NCBI GenBank assembly: GCA_017744795.1
Contig: JAGIAQ010000050.1
Coordinates: 1-54,115, forward strand
Direction of reading: 5' to 3'
Length of the DNA: 54,115 nt
Origin: Niabella sp.
GTDB lineage: Bacteria; Bacteroidota; Bacteroidia; Chitinophagales; Chitinophagaceae
In this document: positions 15,721 through 24,661 of the stretch, one piece after another
How positions within the stretch are numbered: the first letter of the stretch is position 1
How the letters are laid out: every line of letters starts with the position of its first letter
Made by a program: the position numbers and the translations under genes
Notes under the pieces: model-generated
What the model was told of the DNA's origin: nothing
What the model saw: only the letters and a program-made list of their open reading frames with translations
The model's database searches: none

Positions 15721-17094
15721 CTAAAATCCTTTCGTACTGGTTTGGTATTTGCTCAGGTTCGGGCATTCCTGGGTGGCCTCCTTATCAAGCAGGATATAAT
15801 AGGTAGGTATCTTTTTTGTGAGCCATTTATCCAATACCTCGCCTTTTTTTTGCTCCAGCGCCAGGTCAGCAATCTTGGAATAATCGTCCACCAGGTTCAG
15901 CCGGTGCGGTGCAGTCTTTGATTTTAGGTAAACCAACCGAACGCCTTTCTTTCCCTGATCGTTAGTAAAAGCAACCGGTTTGGAAATATCCCCCACTTTC
16001 ATATCCTTAATGGTATTGACCATATCCTTATCCAGCGCATCGATGGTAACATAGGTAGAACCATCTCTGTTCAGCACAAACGGACCATAGTTCTTCACGT
16101 TCTCATCATCGCTATATTTATAAGCCGCGTCTTTAAAGCTTATTTTCTTTTCCTCAACTTCTGCGCGCACGCTATCCAGTTGTTTCCGGGCAACCGCCAA
16201 TTCATTTTCTGTAACCGGTGGAATACGCAGGATCATTTTTATTTTAGCCACATCGCCCCGGCGGCTTACCTGCTGTATCAGGAAGTACCCAAAGCGGTTC
16301 GATTTTACGGGCAATGCTATTTCCCCGGCTTTCAAACGAAATGCCGTTGAAAGAAAAACCGGGTCCCAGGTAGATTTATCCGAACGGTTCACCTCATAGC
16401 TACCGCCCCGCTCCCGACTTCCGGGATCTTCAGATACGCGCTTGGCAAGATTCTCAAAAGTTGTGGCGCCGGATTCGATCTGTTTTTTATAACCCAGCAT
16501 TTCATTGTAGATATAATCCTCCACATCTTTGGACGCAGGCGGTAATATAGCGATCTGACCTACTTCCAGCTCAGATTCCAGGAAGGGCAAACTGTCCTTG
16601 GGTATTTTATCGAAATACGATTTTACTTCTGTTGGGGTAATGTGCACGTCATTTACCACTTTGCTGCGCATCTTCTCGCTCAGCATTTGTTCTTTAATAA
16701 AAGGACGCTGGTCGTCTTTCAGCTGGTACACCGTTTTGCCCGCTACTTCTTCCAATGCGGCCTGACTTCCAAACTGGCTGATCCAGTTGCGCACCTTAAG
16801 ATCCATGTTTGCCTCTACATCTTCATCGGTTAAAGGAATGGAATCCCTTTCGGCCTGCAGGGCCAGAATTTTCTGCAACAGGGCATGTTCCATTATGATA
16901 CAAGGCGCATTATCAGGAAGCTTTTCCCCATTTCTCATCGCATCGGACACCGCATTTTGAATATCGGATTGCAAAATAATCCGGTCGCCCACCACCCCAA
17001 TTATTTTGTCGGCAACGGCTTTGTGAGCCTGTCCCTGGGCGGTAGCAATAAAAGTAAACAGGAGGCCTAAAGCAGTTAAAAAGCTTCTATTCAT
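15721..17094 (-). CDS. SurA-like periplasmic peptidyl-prolyl isomerase/chaperone
   Basis: A 457-aa exported protein. A signal peptide (cleavage near TAQGQ) is followed by the SurA N-terminal chaperone region (KIIGVVGDRIILQSDIQNA, then helices to about residue 165) and two parvulin-type segments. The first parvulin-like domain (about 175-280) contains FENLAKRVSEDPGSRERGG, and a second degenerate one lies around 290-390. SurA-type proteins help fold outer membrane beta-barrels. ATG 17094 places the signal peptide correctly; another in-frame ATG lies 9 nt upstream. It follows infB with a 73-bp gap containing a weak hairpin and ends at its own terminator. Confidence 0.88.
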   Translation of the reverse strand: MNRSFLTALGLLFTFIATAQGQAHKAVADKIIGVVGDRIILQSDIQNAVSDAMRNGEKLPDNAPCIIMEHALLQKILALQAERDSIPLTDEDVEANMDLKVRNWISQFGSQAALEEVAGKTVYQLKDDQRPFIKEQMLSEKMRSKVVNDVHITPTEVKSYFDKIPKDSLPFLESELEVGQIAILPPASKDVEDYIYNEMLGYKKQIESGATTFENLAKRVSEDPGSRERGGSYEVNRSDKSTWDPVFLSTAFRLKAGEIALPVKSNRFGYFLIQQVSRRGDVAKIKMILRIPPVTENELAVARKQLDSVRAEVEEKKISFKDAAYKYSDDENVKNYGPFVLNRDGSTYVTIDALDKDMVNTIKDMKVGDISKPVAFTNDQGKKGVRLVYLKSKTAPHRLNLVDDYSKIADLALEQKKGEVLDKWLTKKIPTYYILLDKEATQECPNLSKYQTSTKGF

Positions 17095-17108
17095 ATAAAA
17101 CATAGTTC

Positions 17109-17136
17109 AAAAATAAACCCGCAGGGAGAATCCCTG
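17109..17136 (-). terminator. weak terminator-like hairpin between infB and the surA-like gene
   Basis: Stem CAGGGA/TCCCTG with loop GAA (17122-17136), followed on the minus strand by GCGGG and then TTTATTTTT. The T-run is spaced from the stem, so termination may be partial. Confidence 0.35.
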
Positions 17137-17176
17137 TTCATCCCCATATTATTTAACAAAAGTTTCTCGCTGCCCT

Positions 17177-20080
17177 TTATAGTGTTCTCTTGATCTCTTC
17201 CAGTTCGTAGGCTTCCACCACATCTCCGGTTTTGATATCATTATAATTCTTAATGGTTAATCCGCACTCCATACCAGTCAGCACTTCCTTAGCATCATCT
17301 TTAAAGCGTTTTAAAGAGCCCAGTTCGGCTGTTGCGTTTTCTCCAACCGGGTAAATTACGATACCGTCGCGGATCAGGCGGATCTTATTATCGCGCTTAA
17401 TACGGCCATCTAGCACATAACATCCGGCAACCACTGCTTTGTCAAATTTAAATACCTCTCTGATCTCAACATTACCCACGATCTTTTCCTTAACCGTAGG
17501 CTCCAGCATTCCCTCCATAGCGCTCTTCACTTCTTCAATAGCGTTATAGATGATCGAGTACATCTTAATTTCGATGCCCGCATTATTGGCCAGCTGGGAT
17601 GCCTGCTGCGACGGACGCACGTTAAATGCGATCACGATAGCATCAGATGCTTCCGCCAGCACAATATCGCTTTCGTTGATCTGGCCTACACCTTTATGAA
17701 TAACATTTACCAGGATCTCTTCGGTAGAAAGTTTCTGTAACGAATCGCTCAATGCTTCCACAGAACCATCCACATCCCCTTTAATGATCACGTTCAGCTC
17801 TTTAAAGCTGCCCAACGCCAGACGGCGACCGATCTCATCCAGGGTAATATGTTTTTTGGTGCGCATGCCCTGCTCACGCAGGATCTGGGAACGGCGGTTG
17901 GCAATACTCTTGGCTTCCGATTCTTCATCGTACACCTTAAATTTCTCACCGGCCTGGGGCGCTCCGTTTAAGCCCAGTACCACGGCCGGAGCAGAAGGAC
18001 CTGCTTCGTCCTGTTTTTTATTGCGTTCATTGAACATGGCTTTCACCCGTCCAAAATACTGCCCGCTCACTAATATATCGCCATTGCGCAGGGTACCGTT
18101 CTCCACCAGTAAAGTGGCTACATAACCACGCCCTTTATCCAGAGTCGCTTCAATAATGGTACCGGTAGCTTCACGGTCCGGATTGGCTTTCAGATCCAGC
18201 AATTCGGCCTCCAGCAATATTTTCTCCAGTAATTTATCTACGTTCAGCCCCTGTTTGGCGCTCAGTTCCTGGCTTTGATATTTTCCGCCCCATTCTTCCA
18301 CCAAAATATTCATTTGCGATAACTGCTCATAAATTTTCTGGGGATTAGCGCCATCCTTATCGATCTTATTGATAGCAAAGATCATGGGAACACCGGCTGC
18401 CTGGGCGTGGCTGATCGCCTCCCTTGTTTGCGGCATCACGGCATCATCCGCAGCTACCACAATAACGGCAATATCCGTAACCTTGGCACCACGGGCACGC
18501 ATGGCAGTAAAGGCCTCGTGACCTGGTGTATCCAGGAAGGTAATTTCTTTATCGGCTGCTACTTTTACCCGGTACGCACCTATGTGCTGGGTAATACCCC
18601 CTGCCTCACCGGCAACCACATTGGCGTTGCGGATATAATCCAGCAAGGATGTTTTACCATGGTCTACGTGCCCCATTATGGTCACGATCGGGCTTCTGGG
18701 CACCCGTTCGCTTTCATCATCATCCTCGTCCTCATCCTCCTCCATTTCCATTTGCTGCTCCATATCGATAAAGGCAACATCAAAACCGAATTCGCTGGCT
18801 ACCAGCTCAATTACTTCCGCATCCAGACGCTGGTTAATGGATACCATGATCCCCAGGCTCATACATTTGCTGATCACATCAGCAAAACTTACGTTCATCA
18901 GGTTGGCCAGTTCGCTCACACTGATAAATTCTGTTACTCTTAATGTTTTATCAATGCCTTCTTCCTCTGCTGCTTCGGCTGCTTCATTGCGTTTATCCCT
19001 GCGCGCTTTTGCCCGCATGCTTTTTTGTTTGTTGCTGCTGCCGCCGCTTAATTTAGCCTGCGTTTCCCTTATTTTTTCCTGGATCTCTTTTTCGTCGATC
19101 TGTTTTTCTTCACGATGCGGTTTATGCCGGTCCCTGAAATTGCCCCTGCCATGCTGGCCTCCGCCAAACTGGCCATGACCGGTGTTGGTGCGGCCCTGTC
19201 CACCATGGGCCGGTCCCCTGCGTTGGTCAGTATCTGCTGCAGGTTTTACTTCTTTCTTTTCGATGGGGATGCGTTTGCGCTTCCGCTTCTCGTCGCGTTT
19301 CGGACGGGTATCGTTATCAACCGGCAATTCAATTTTTCCAAGGATCTTGGGTCCTTCAATCTTTTCTGCCTGAATATTAGATAGTTGTACGGGTTCCGGC
19401 TGCTGCGGCTGTGCTGCCACAACCGGTGGCTTTTCCGGTTCAGTAACCACTTCCGGTTTGGCGGGTTCTTTTTCTGCAACCGGCTCTGCTTCTTTTACAG
19501 GTGTTTCAACAGGCGCTTCTTCTACCGGCTGTTTCTCTGCAACGGGCTCCTCTTTTTTAGCAGCTCGCTTGGGCCTTGTAGAAGAATCGATCGCCGACAG
19601 ATCAATCTTGCTGATGATTTTGGGACCTTCGATATCCCGGGTTGATACTTTTGCTGTTGTCTCCTCGGGGACTTCTTTTGGCACTTCTGCCACCGGAGCT
19701 TCCGCTACCGGCTCGGGTTGAGGTGTTTCCACTACTGGTGCTTCCTGGACGGTTTCCTTCACTTCCGGCTGTGCTTCTTCTGCAGGTTCCGCTTCAACCA
19801 CCGGTGTTGCAGCAGGTGCTGTAACTTCTTCATCCCGGCGTTTTCTGCCCTCCCCGCCCAATCCTTTGGGCAGCTCAACCTTGTCGCTGATATTTTTTGC
19901 AGCCTTATCGCCATGAAACCCCTGCTGCAATGATGCGTACATGGCTTCCGTTAACTTCGAGGTCGGTTTCAGGTCGTCTTTTTCAAACCCTTTGCCTACC
20001 AAAAAATCTATAAGCGTATCCTGGCCAATATTAAATTCCTTAGCCGCTTGTAATAATCTTGGAAGTTTTTTTTCTGTCAT
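17177..20080 (-). CDS. infB: translation initiation factor IF-2
   Basis: A 967-aa GTPase that places initiator tRNA on the 30S subunit. The N-terminal IF2_N fold ([20 protein letters not shown]) is followed by a long Pro/Glu/Ala/Val-rich linker (about residues 70-330) that holds two copies of a GPKIxxKIxL...TRPKR module. The G domain carries GHVDHGKTS near residue 468, DTPGHE and NKIDKDG. Domains II-IV complete the protein (ending [12 protein letters not shown]). It is the last gene of the rimP-nusA-infB cluster; nusA lies 69 bp upstream. The linker is longer than in E. coli, which is common in Bacteroidota. Confidence 0.97.
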   Translation of the reverse strand: MTEKKLPRLLQAAKEFNIGQDTLIDFLVGKGFEKDDLKPTSKLTEAMYASLQQGFHGDKAAKNISDKVELPKGLGGEGRKRRDEEVTAPAATPVVEAEPAEEAQPEVKETVQEAPVVETPQPEPVAEAPVAEVPKEVPEETTAKVSTRDIEGPKIISKIDLSAIDSSTRPKRAAKKEEPVAEKQPVEEAPVETPVKEAEPVAEKEPAKPEVVTEPEKPPVVAAQPQQPEPVQLSNIQAEKIEGPKILGKIELPVDNDTRPKRDEKRKRKRIPIEKKEVKPAADTDQRRGPAHGGQGRTNTGHGQFGGGQHGRGNFRDRHKPHREEKQIDEKEIQEKIRETQAKLSGGSSNKQKSMRAKARRDKRNEAAEAAEEEGIDKTLRVTEFISVSELANLMNVSFADVISKCMSLGIMVSINQRLDAEVIELVASEFGFDVAFIDMEQQMEMEEDEDEDDDESERVPRSPIVTIMGHVDHGKTSLLDYIRNANVVAGEAGGITQHIGAYRVKVAADKEITFLDTPGHEAFTAMRARGAKVTDIAVIVVAADDAVMPQTREAISHAQAAGVPMIFAINKIDKDGANPQKIYEQLSQMNILVEEWGGKYQSQELSAKQGLNVDKLLEKILLEAELLDLKANPDREATGTIIEATLDKGRGYVATLLVENGTLRNGDILVSGQYFGRVKAMFNERNKKQDEAGPSAPAVVLGLNGAPQAGEKFKVYDEESEAKSIANRRSQILREQGMRTKKHITLDEIGRRLALGSFKELNVIIKGDVDGSVEALSDSLQKLSTEEILVNVIHKGVGQINESDIVLAEASDAIVIAFNVRPSQQASQLANNAGIEIKMYSIIYNAIEEVKSAMEGMLEPTVKEKIVGNVEIREVFKFDKAVVAGCYVLDGRIKRDNKIRLIRDGIVIYPVGENATAELGSLKRFKDDAKEVLTGMECGLTIKNYNDIKTGDVVEAYELEEIKRTL

Positions 20081-20149
20081 AAATATTTTTCATCCCGCCA
20101 TTGCGGAACATTTAATTTGTCATCCACGCAAAATCATACAAAAGGCTGT

Positions 20150-21397
20150 TTATTCTCTTTCCAGCTCTTCCTGCAAAATTTTGCGAACATCTTCTACGGT
20201 TTCTTTTTCTAAATCCGCTCTTTTTTCCAGTTCGGTAGGAGACATGCGCAATACGCTCCGGGCCGTATCGCAGCCGATCTTCTTCAATGCGTCGATCACC
20301 CATTCGTCAATCTCATCTGCAAATTCTTCCAGATCCACATCAAACTCTTCGTCTTCTTCTTCGGTATCGCGATACACGTCTAATTCATATTCTGTCAGGT
20401 CAGAAGCCAGTTTAATATTTACGCCGCGCTTACCAATAGCCAGTGATACCTGGTCGGGCTTCAGGAAGATGCTTGCTCTTTTGTTTTCCTGATCCAGGTT
20501 CATGCTGGTAATTTTTGCAGGGGTCAGTGAACGCTGGATCAGCAATTGGATATTGGTGGTCCAGTTGATCACATCGATATTCTCGTTCTTCAGTTCCCGA
20601 ACGATACCATGGATCCGGCTTCCCTTCATACCCACGCAGGCGCCCACGGGGTCAATGCGGTCATCATAGGATTCTACCGCAACTTTTGCACGCTCTCCGG
20701 GCTCCCGTACAATTCTTCTGATGGTAATTAAACCGTCAAAGATCTCAGGTACTTCTATTTCCAGCAGTTTCGCCAGGAAATCAGGCGAAGTTCTGGAAAG
20801 TATGATTACCGGATTGTTATTTTTAAGATCCACGCGGGTTACTACAGCGCGGATGTTCTCTCCTTTTTTAAAGTAATCCTGGGGGATCTGCTCGCTTTTG
20901 GGAAGGATCAGCTCATTGCCTTCTTCATCCAGCAGCAAGATCTCTTTTTTCCAAACCTGGTAAACTTCTGCACTGATGATCTCGCCAATGCGGTCTTCGT
21001 ATTTCTTTGCCAGCACATTTTTCTTTAAATCGCTGATGCGGCCCGCCAGTGTTTGTTTGGCAGCAAGAATGGCCCTGCGGCCAAAATCCACCAGGTCAAT
21101 TTCTTCATACAGATCCTCACCTACTTCATAATCGGGCTCCAGTTTAATGGCTTCAGAATAGGCCACCTGCGCCAGCGGATCTTCCACTTCGCCATCTTCC
21201 ACAATGGTGCGGTGTCTTACAATTTCAAGATCCCCTTTTTCCGCGTTTACGATAACGTCAAAGTTGTCGTCGGTGCCATATTTTTTACGCAGCAAGGTCT
21301 TAAATACATCTTCCACCACTTTCATCATTGTGGGACGATCTATATTTTCTGCGTCTTTAAAATCCTGGAATGCCTCAATTAAATTAATACTTGCCAT
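20150..21397 (-). CDS. nusA: transcription termination/antitermination factor NusA
   Basis: A 415-aa protein that binds RNA polymerase and modulates pausing and termination. The N-terminal domain (INLIEAFQDFKDAENID), an S1 domain (about 130-200, with GEIISAEVYQVWKKEILL) and two KH domains (IRRIVREPGERAKVAVES; DPVGACVGMKGSRI; DQVSLAIGKRGVNIKLA) are in order. A C-terminal acidic stretch (DTEEEDEEFDVDLEE) and a helical tail replace the E. coli acidic repeats. It lies between rimP (47 bp upstream) and infB, the near-universal bacterial operon. Confidence 0.97.
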   Translation of the reverse strand: MASINLIEAFQDFKDAENIDRPTMMKVVEDVFKTLLRKKYGTDDNFDVIVNAEKGDLEIVRHRTIVEDGEVEDPLAQVAYSEAIKLEPDYEVGEDLYEEIDLVDFGRRAILAAKQTLAGRISDLKKNVLAKKYEDRIGEIISAEVYQVWKKEILLLDEEGNELILPKSEQIPQDYFKKGENIRAVVTRVDLKNNNPVIILSRTSPDFLAKLLEIEVPEIFDGLITIRRIVREPGERAKVAVESYDDRIDPVGACVGMKGSRIHGIVRELKNENIDVINWTTNIQLLIQRSLTPAKITSMNLDQENKRASIFLKPDQVSLAIGKRGVNIKLASDLTEYELDVYRDTEEEDEEFDVDLEEFADEIDEWVIDALKKIGCDTARSVLRMSPTELEKRADLEKETVEDVRKILQEELERE

Positions 21398-21444
21398 AAT
21401 GAAGTACGATTTACCTTAATGAAACCCAGCTCCCTGAGCTGTTT

Positions 21445-21915
21445 TTAAAATTTGATCTGAATTTTTGTTGTTTTTATTGTTGATAACGGAACCTGCTGTT
21501 CTGTTTTTTCCAATTTCTTTCCCTTGCCGCTGGTCACTTCCACCAGCAGTTCCGTTTCGTTTGCCGCCAGCAGCTTTCCCTCAATTTTCTGTCCCTCCAG
21601 GGTGGTCACTTCCACGTCGCGGCCGATATTTTTAATATACTGCCGGTGCAGTTTCAGCGGCTCATCCAGGCCCGGGGAGGATACTTCGAGAGAAAAATCG
21701 CCTTCCGGGAAATAGCCTTCCGCCTCTATTTGTTTGTAAAGCGCCCGGTTGTACTTTACCAGGTCATCAATCCCTACGCCTTTATCGCCATCGATAAACA
21801 CTTTAAAGTTATTGGTGGGCTTTACACGAATATCTACCAAAAAATGAGACGGATTTTCGGTCAGCTGCGCAACTACTTTCTCTCTTATTGTTTCAATTAT
21901 TGTCTCTACGTTCAT
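21445..21915 (-). CDS. rimP: ribosome maturation factor RimP
   Basis: A 156-aa 30S assembly factor. The first domain includes HFLVDIRVKPTNNFKVFIDGDKGVGIDDL. The motif FSLEVSSPGLDEPLKLHRQYIKN is the family hallmark (EVSSPGLDRPL). The second, Sm-like domain (VTTLEGQKIEGKLLAAN) is complete. It is first in the rimP-nusA-infB operon. A predicted -7 element at 21972-21979 and a terminator-like hairpin at 21921-21952 precede the ATG at 21913-21915, suggesting control of the operon by attenuation. Confidence 0.94.
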   Translation of the reverse strand: MNVETIIETIREKVVAQLTENPSHFLVDIRVKPTNNFKVFIDGDKGVGIDDLVKYNRALYKQIEAEGYFPEGDFSLEVSSPGLDEPLKLHRQYIKNIGRDVEVTTLEGQKIEGKLLAANETELLVEVTSGKGKKLEKTEQQVPLSTIKTTKIQIKF

Positions 21916-21920
21916 ACTCT

Positions 21921-21952
21921 GGAAAAAAGAAGAAGGGAACGCCTCCGTTCCC
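21921..21952 (-). promoter_or_regulatory. candidate attenuator hairpin before rimP
   Basis: On the minus strand a 7-bp stem GGGAACG/CGTTCCC with loop GAGG is followed directly by TTCTTCTTTTTT. It lies between the predicted promoter and the rimP ATG, 5 nt from the start codon, so read-through at this point would set expression of rimP, nusA and infB. It could instead be a terminator for antisense or upstream transcription. Confidence 0.55.
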
Positions 21953-21971
21953 TCAAATTCCTTATCTGGCG

Positions 21972-21979
21972 CAAAATTA
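21972..21979 (-). promoter_or_regulatory. -7 promoter element of rimP-nusA-infB
   Basis: TAATTTTG on the minus strand matches TAnnTTTG, about 56 nt upstream of the rimP start. Confidence 0.5.
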
Positions 21980-22059
21980 AGTTATTTATGGTAAAACGGG
22001 AAGTTTTTTAAAAATTTACACGACCCAACAACATTTTTTCCAGGAGCGCGTTATTTGAG

Positions 22060-22067
22060 TATCTTTG
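22060..22067 (+). promoter_or_regulatory. -7 promoter element of the DUF4834 gene
   Basis: TATCTTTG ends 6 nt before the ATG at 22074, which argues against the in-frame TTG at 22065 inside the element. Confidence 0.55.
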
Positions 22068-22073
22068 AATACA

Positions 22074-22310
22074 ATGCTTCGAATTTTACTATACGCGCTG
22101 TTTTTTTATTTCGTTTACAATTTTATTGTAAAAGTTGCTTTTCCGGTTTACCGGACCACCAAACAGGTGAAAAAGCAGTTTTCCGACATGAAACAGCAAT
22201 TTCAGCAATCTGAGCAGCAACAACGCCCCGAGCAAGCTGCTGCTTCCACCCCACCCCTTAAAAAAGAGCCTGCCGCCGGGGAGTATATCGATTTTGAAGA
22301 AGTCAGGTAG
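22074..22310 (+). CDS. DUF4834-family small membrane protein
   Basis: A 78-aa protein with one N-terminal membrane helix (MLRILLYALFFYFVYNFIV), a short basic stretch, a Gln-rich linker (QQFQQSEQQQRPEQ) and the C-terminal EYIDFEEVR tail typical of DUF4834. This Bacteroidota family is usually found near rimP-nusA-infB or related genes and its function is unknown. It is divergent from rimP with its own -7 element close to the ATG. ATG 22074 is preferred over an in-frame TTG 9 nt upstream. Confidence 0.75.
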   Translation: MLRILLYALFFYFVYNFIVKVAFPVYRTTKQVKKQFSDMKQQFQQSEQQQRPEQAAASTPPLKKEPAAGEYIDFEEVR

Positions 22311-22752
22311 CTTTATACTTATCGTCTCCATTCTGCGATGCAACACGCTGCTTTACAAATAGATATGCATAATCTTTCGAAAAGGCTCCGTTCATACCTG
22401 GCATAATGTCATTGTCGATAATATCCTTTGCAAAAGTCGCCTCGCGGCGTCAAAACCGCCATTCGGCTTGATTTGACCTTTCACTCCCCGGCGTAAACCC
22501 TTCTAAGCAACAATCAGTTTCAAGCAGTGTGATTATCTTTTTATCGGAATGTTTTTTCAAAAATTGCACTCGTAATAATTAGTAAGATTCAGGGACTGTA
22601 CGTTCAGATACTTCTTTTGTCGATTAAGAAATATCAAAAAAGAACGAACACTGAATATTTCTAAGATAATGTCCTTCTACATTTCTTATTCAGTATTTCT
22701 TATTCTACATTGCCCGGAATGCCGCGCATAAGCAAGCAACATCCAATACTAA
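22311..22752. other. 442-bp gene-free interval with a possible gene remnant
   Basis: No convincing gene. On the minus strand one frame is open from about 22449 to a TGA at 22303-22305 (48 codons) and reads like protein (FAKDIIDNDIMPGMNGAF), overlapping the last bases of the DUF4834 gene. A second minus frame further out also reads like protein for about 35 codons before a stop. This could be a decayed gene. The right part (22626-22715) is a heptamer-phased tract. Confidence 0.3.
22626..22715. repeat. heptamer-phased hairpin tract downstream of the SnoaL-like gene
   Basis: Left units such as AAGAAAT and AACACTG (22626-22660). Right units ATTTCTT, ATTCAGT, ATTTCTT, ATTCTAC (22681-22708) in the opposite orientation. 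The phase is clear on the right arm and looser on the left. Confidence 0.55.
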
Positions 22753-23175
22753 TTAGCTGGTATGATCCTGGATGATCTTCCACAACCCGTTTATTTTTTT
22801 GAAAAGCAGCGTGTAGTAGCCCTGCAGATCGCCTGCTTTTCTTTTTAAATGCCATTTTCCTATCACATTGTAAAAATTATCGCTCAAGGGCTGCATTTTT
22901 ATGAGCTCGAACTCCAGTGTGCCCATGTCCTCTTTCGAAGGGTACGATCTTTTATAATTATCGAGCGTGTTTTGCCAGCCATAGGTTACACCCTTTTTAC
23001 CAACAAATACCAGGGAATCGCTTTTCCAATACGTATCCATAAAAGCATCAATAGCGCCGCTGTTCCAGCAGGTAATTTGTTGGTTCATTACCTTTTTTAT
23101 TTGCTGTTCGGCTGTGTTTTGAGAATACGCATTAACAATCAATAAATTAAATAAAATGATAAAAATATATTTCAT
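22753..23175 (-). CDS. exported SnoaL-like/DUF4440 (NTF2-fold) protein
   Basis: A 140-aa protein with a signal peptide (cleavage near NAYSQ) and one NTF2-like domain: QQIKKVMNQQITCWNSGAIDAFMDTYW, then VTYGWQNTLDNYKRSYP, and a C-terminal GYYTLLFKKINGLWKIIQDHTS, the usual DUF4440 ending. Members are small alpha+beta barrels with many or no known activities; a specific function cannot be assigned. It stands alone on the minus strand between two gene-free intervals of more than 300 bp. Confidence 0.8.
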   Translation of the reverse strand: MKYIFIILFNLLIVNAYSQNTAEQQIKKVMNQQITCWNSGAIDAFMDTYWKSDSLVFVGKKGVTYGWQNTLDNYKRSYPSKEDMGTLEFELIKMQPLSDNFYNVIGKWHLKRKAGDLQGYYTLLFKKINGLWKIIQDHTS

Positions 23176-23511
23176 GACCAGAAGTTTATTTCTATGTGTA
23201 GTAAAAAGCCCGCCAAAATATTAGAGAATCAATGATCTGCCGGGAAGACGGAAAGACGGGAAGTTTTTTCACTCGCTTCTGGCTTACCGCCGCACCGTTT
23301 TCACGGCAAAATATGCAGAAAAATAAAAACTTCTATGAAAATCTGCGGAATCTGTGAGCCAATTAAATTTCACGCGGAGACGCAACGGAGCAAAGACGCA
23401 GCGGAACTTTAACTAATGTTAGGCCAAATACATTTTATCAGGCCACAAAGCCATTATTCTTAGAGCTTTCGTGTCCTCGTGGCAATAGACATTCTTGACT
23501 TGACTTAGCTA
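23176..23511. other. 336-bp gene-free interval rich in dispersed repeats
   Basis: It contains GCCGGGAAG hairpin copy C, then fragments reading ATCTGCGGAATCTGTGAG, CACGCGGAGACGCAACGGAG (with CAAAGACGCAG after it) and CTTTCGTGTCCTCGTGGC. The last three resemble short intergenic motifs common in Bacteroidota genomes. No open reading frame or RNA gene is supported. Confidence 0.5.
23239..23307. repeat. GCCGGGAAG hairpin repeat, copy C
   Basis: Left arm GCCGGGAAGACGG (23239-23251); right arm CCGTTTTCACGGC (23295-23307), complementary at 11 of 13 positions. GGAAAGACGGGAAG after the left arm and GCTTACCG in the interior match the other copies. Confidence 0.75.
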
Positions 23512-23913
23512 TTAATAGTGATCGTGATCGCAATCCTCTGCATGGGCATGATTATGCCGGCGGCACAATTTATAATTAAACACATGTGCAGATATAATAA
23601 GTACTACCGCTGGGATGAGCAGCAAATTATGGTATAGCAAAAAAATCTGCTTTAGCACCAGAAAAGCCATTCCCAAGGTAAATAAAACAATCGGCATTAT
23701 TTTATGATGGTGCATCCGAAACCCATGAAACAGAGAATACACCCCCACCAAAAAGGCTAAAAGGATCATTCCCGCTTCAAAAGCCCGGTTTTCAATAATA
23801 TTAATGCCAAATAATGGCAAACTGGCCATAAATAATGGCAGCACCGCGCAATGGATCGCGCAAATAACAGACGCCGAGATGCCCAGCGCATCCCAGTTAA
23901 TCTTTGACCTCAT
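23512..23913 (-). CDS. MerC-domain membrane protein
   Basis: A 133-aa protein with four predicted membrane helices. The CAIHC motif (Cys18, Cys22) in the first helix is the MerC metal-thiol signature. The C-terminal tail is rich in His, Asp and Cys (RRHNHAHAEDCDHDHY), a likely metal-binding tail. MerC transports mercury in resistance operons; chromosomal Bacteroidota homologues often lie beside Fur-family regulators and are thought to act in zinc or other metal uptake. It is divergent from the SCO1-Fur pair, and its promoter TAAATTTG overlaps a TTGCAAAT motif. Confidence 0.85.
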   Translation of the reverse strand: MRSKINWDALGISASVICAIHCAVLPLFMASLPLFGINIIENRAFEAGMILLAFLVGVYSLFHGFRMHHHKIMPIVLFTLGMAFLVLKQIFLLYHNLLLIPAVVLIISAHVFNYKLCRRHNHAHAEDCDHDHY

Positions 23914-23914
23914 G

Positions 23915-24022
23915 TTGCAAATTTAGTTAAAAAAAGAAACAACGTTGCAAATATTTTAACCATTAACAGATATAAACGATTTTGCAGTTCATTTGTTAAA
24001 CTGTTGAGATACATTTGCAATT
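23915..24022. promoter_or_regulatory. divergent promoter region with repeated TTGCAA motifs (candidate Fur/Zur operators)
   Basis: TTGCAAAT occurs at 23915-23922 and 23945-23952, and ATTTGCAATT at 24013-24022. The first overlaps the merC -7 element (TAAATTTG, 23918-23925 on minus) and the last overlaps the sco -7 element (TACATTTG, 24010-24017). Since the operon encodes a Fur-family regulator, these are plausible autoregulatory sites. Confidence 0.5.
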
Positions 24023-24034
24023 ATTTTTAAGAAG

Positions 24035-24655
24035 ATGTCGAAAAAGGCTATTTTTTATACTTTATTTTTTGTGGCGTTGTCCATCACGTTTTACGCGGCG
24101 GCGGTCCACTTTATACCCGGTTATAACTCAAGAAAACTGGAACCCGTTAGTAAAGTGGGGCGGTTTAATTTTATCAACCAGGATGGGCAGCACTTTTCTA
24201 ATAAGGATGTGGCGGGCAAGGTTTATGTAACAGAATATTTTTTTACTACCTGCCCCGGCATTTGCCCGATGCTGAATAATAATATGAAGCAGGTGTATGA
24301 AAAATATAAGGGCGTGCCGGGGTTCCTGATCCTTTCACATACCTGCGACCCCGAAAAAGATTCAGCCGCCCGGCTAAAACATTATGCCGATTCTATGAAG
24401 GTCGACACCCGGCAATGGGTATTCCTGACGGGCAGAAAAGACAGTCTGTATAAAATGGCGCGGCTGAGCTACACTATTGACGACCCTGCGAACAATCTGA
24501 ACTCGGATAAAGACGATTTTTTGCATACGCAATTCTGGGCACTGGTAGACCGGAAGGGCAATGTGATAAAAATATACGACGGATTGAAGCAAAAGGAGAT
24601 CAACCAGCTGATAGCCGACATCGCTGATGAACTTAAAGAACCTAATGACAAGTAG
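24035..24655 (+). CDS. SCO1/SenC-family copper chaperone
   Basis: A 206-aa thioredoxin-fold protein anchored by an N-terminal helix (residues 5-25). The copper-binding CxxxC motif is CPGIC (Cys73, Cys77), and the distal histidine lies in DFLHTQFW near residue 163. SCO proteins deliver copper to the CuA centre of cytochrome oxidase or act as thiol reductases. It is 6 bp upstream of the Fur-family gene and divergent from merC, so the three genes form one metal-related unit. Confidence 0.9.
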   Translation: MSKKAIFYTLFFVALSITFYAAAVHFIPGYNSRKLEPVSKVGRFNFINQDGQHFSNKDVAGKVYVTEYFFTTCPGICPMLNNNMKQVYEKYKGVPGFLILSHTCDPEKDSAARLKHYADSMKVDTRQWVFLTGRKDSLYKMARLSYTIDDPANNLNSDKDDFLHTQFWALVDRKGNVIKIYDGLKQKEINQLIADIADELKEPNDK

Positions 24656-24661
24656 TTGACC

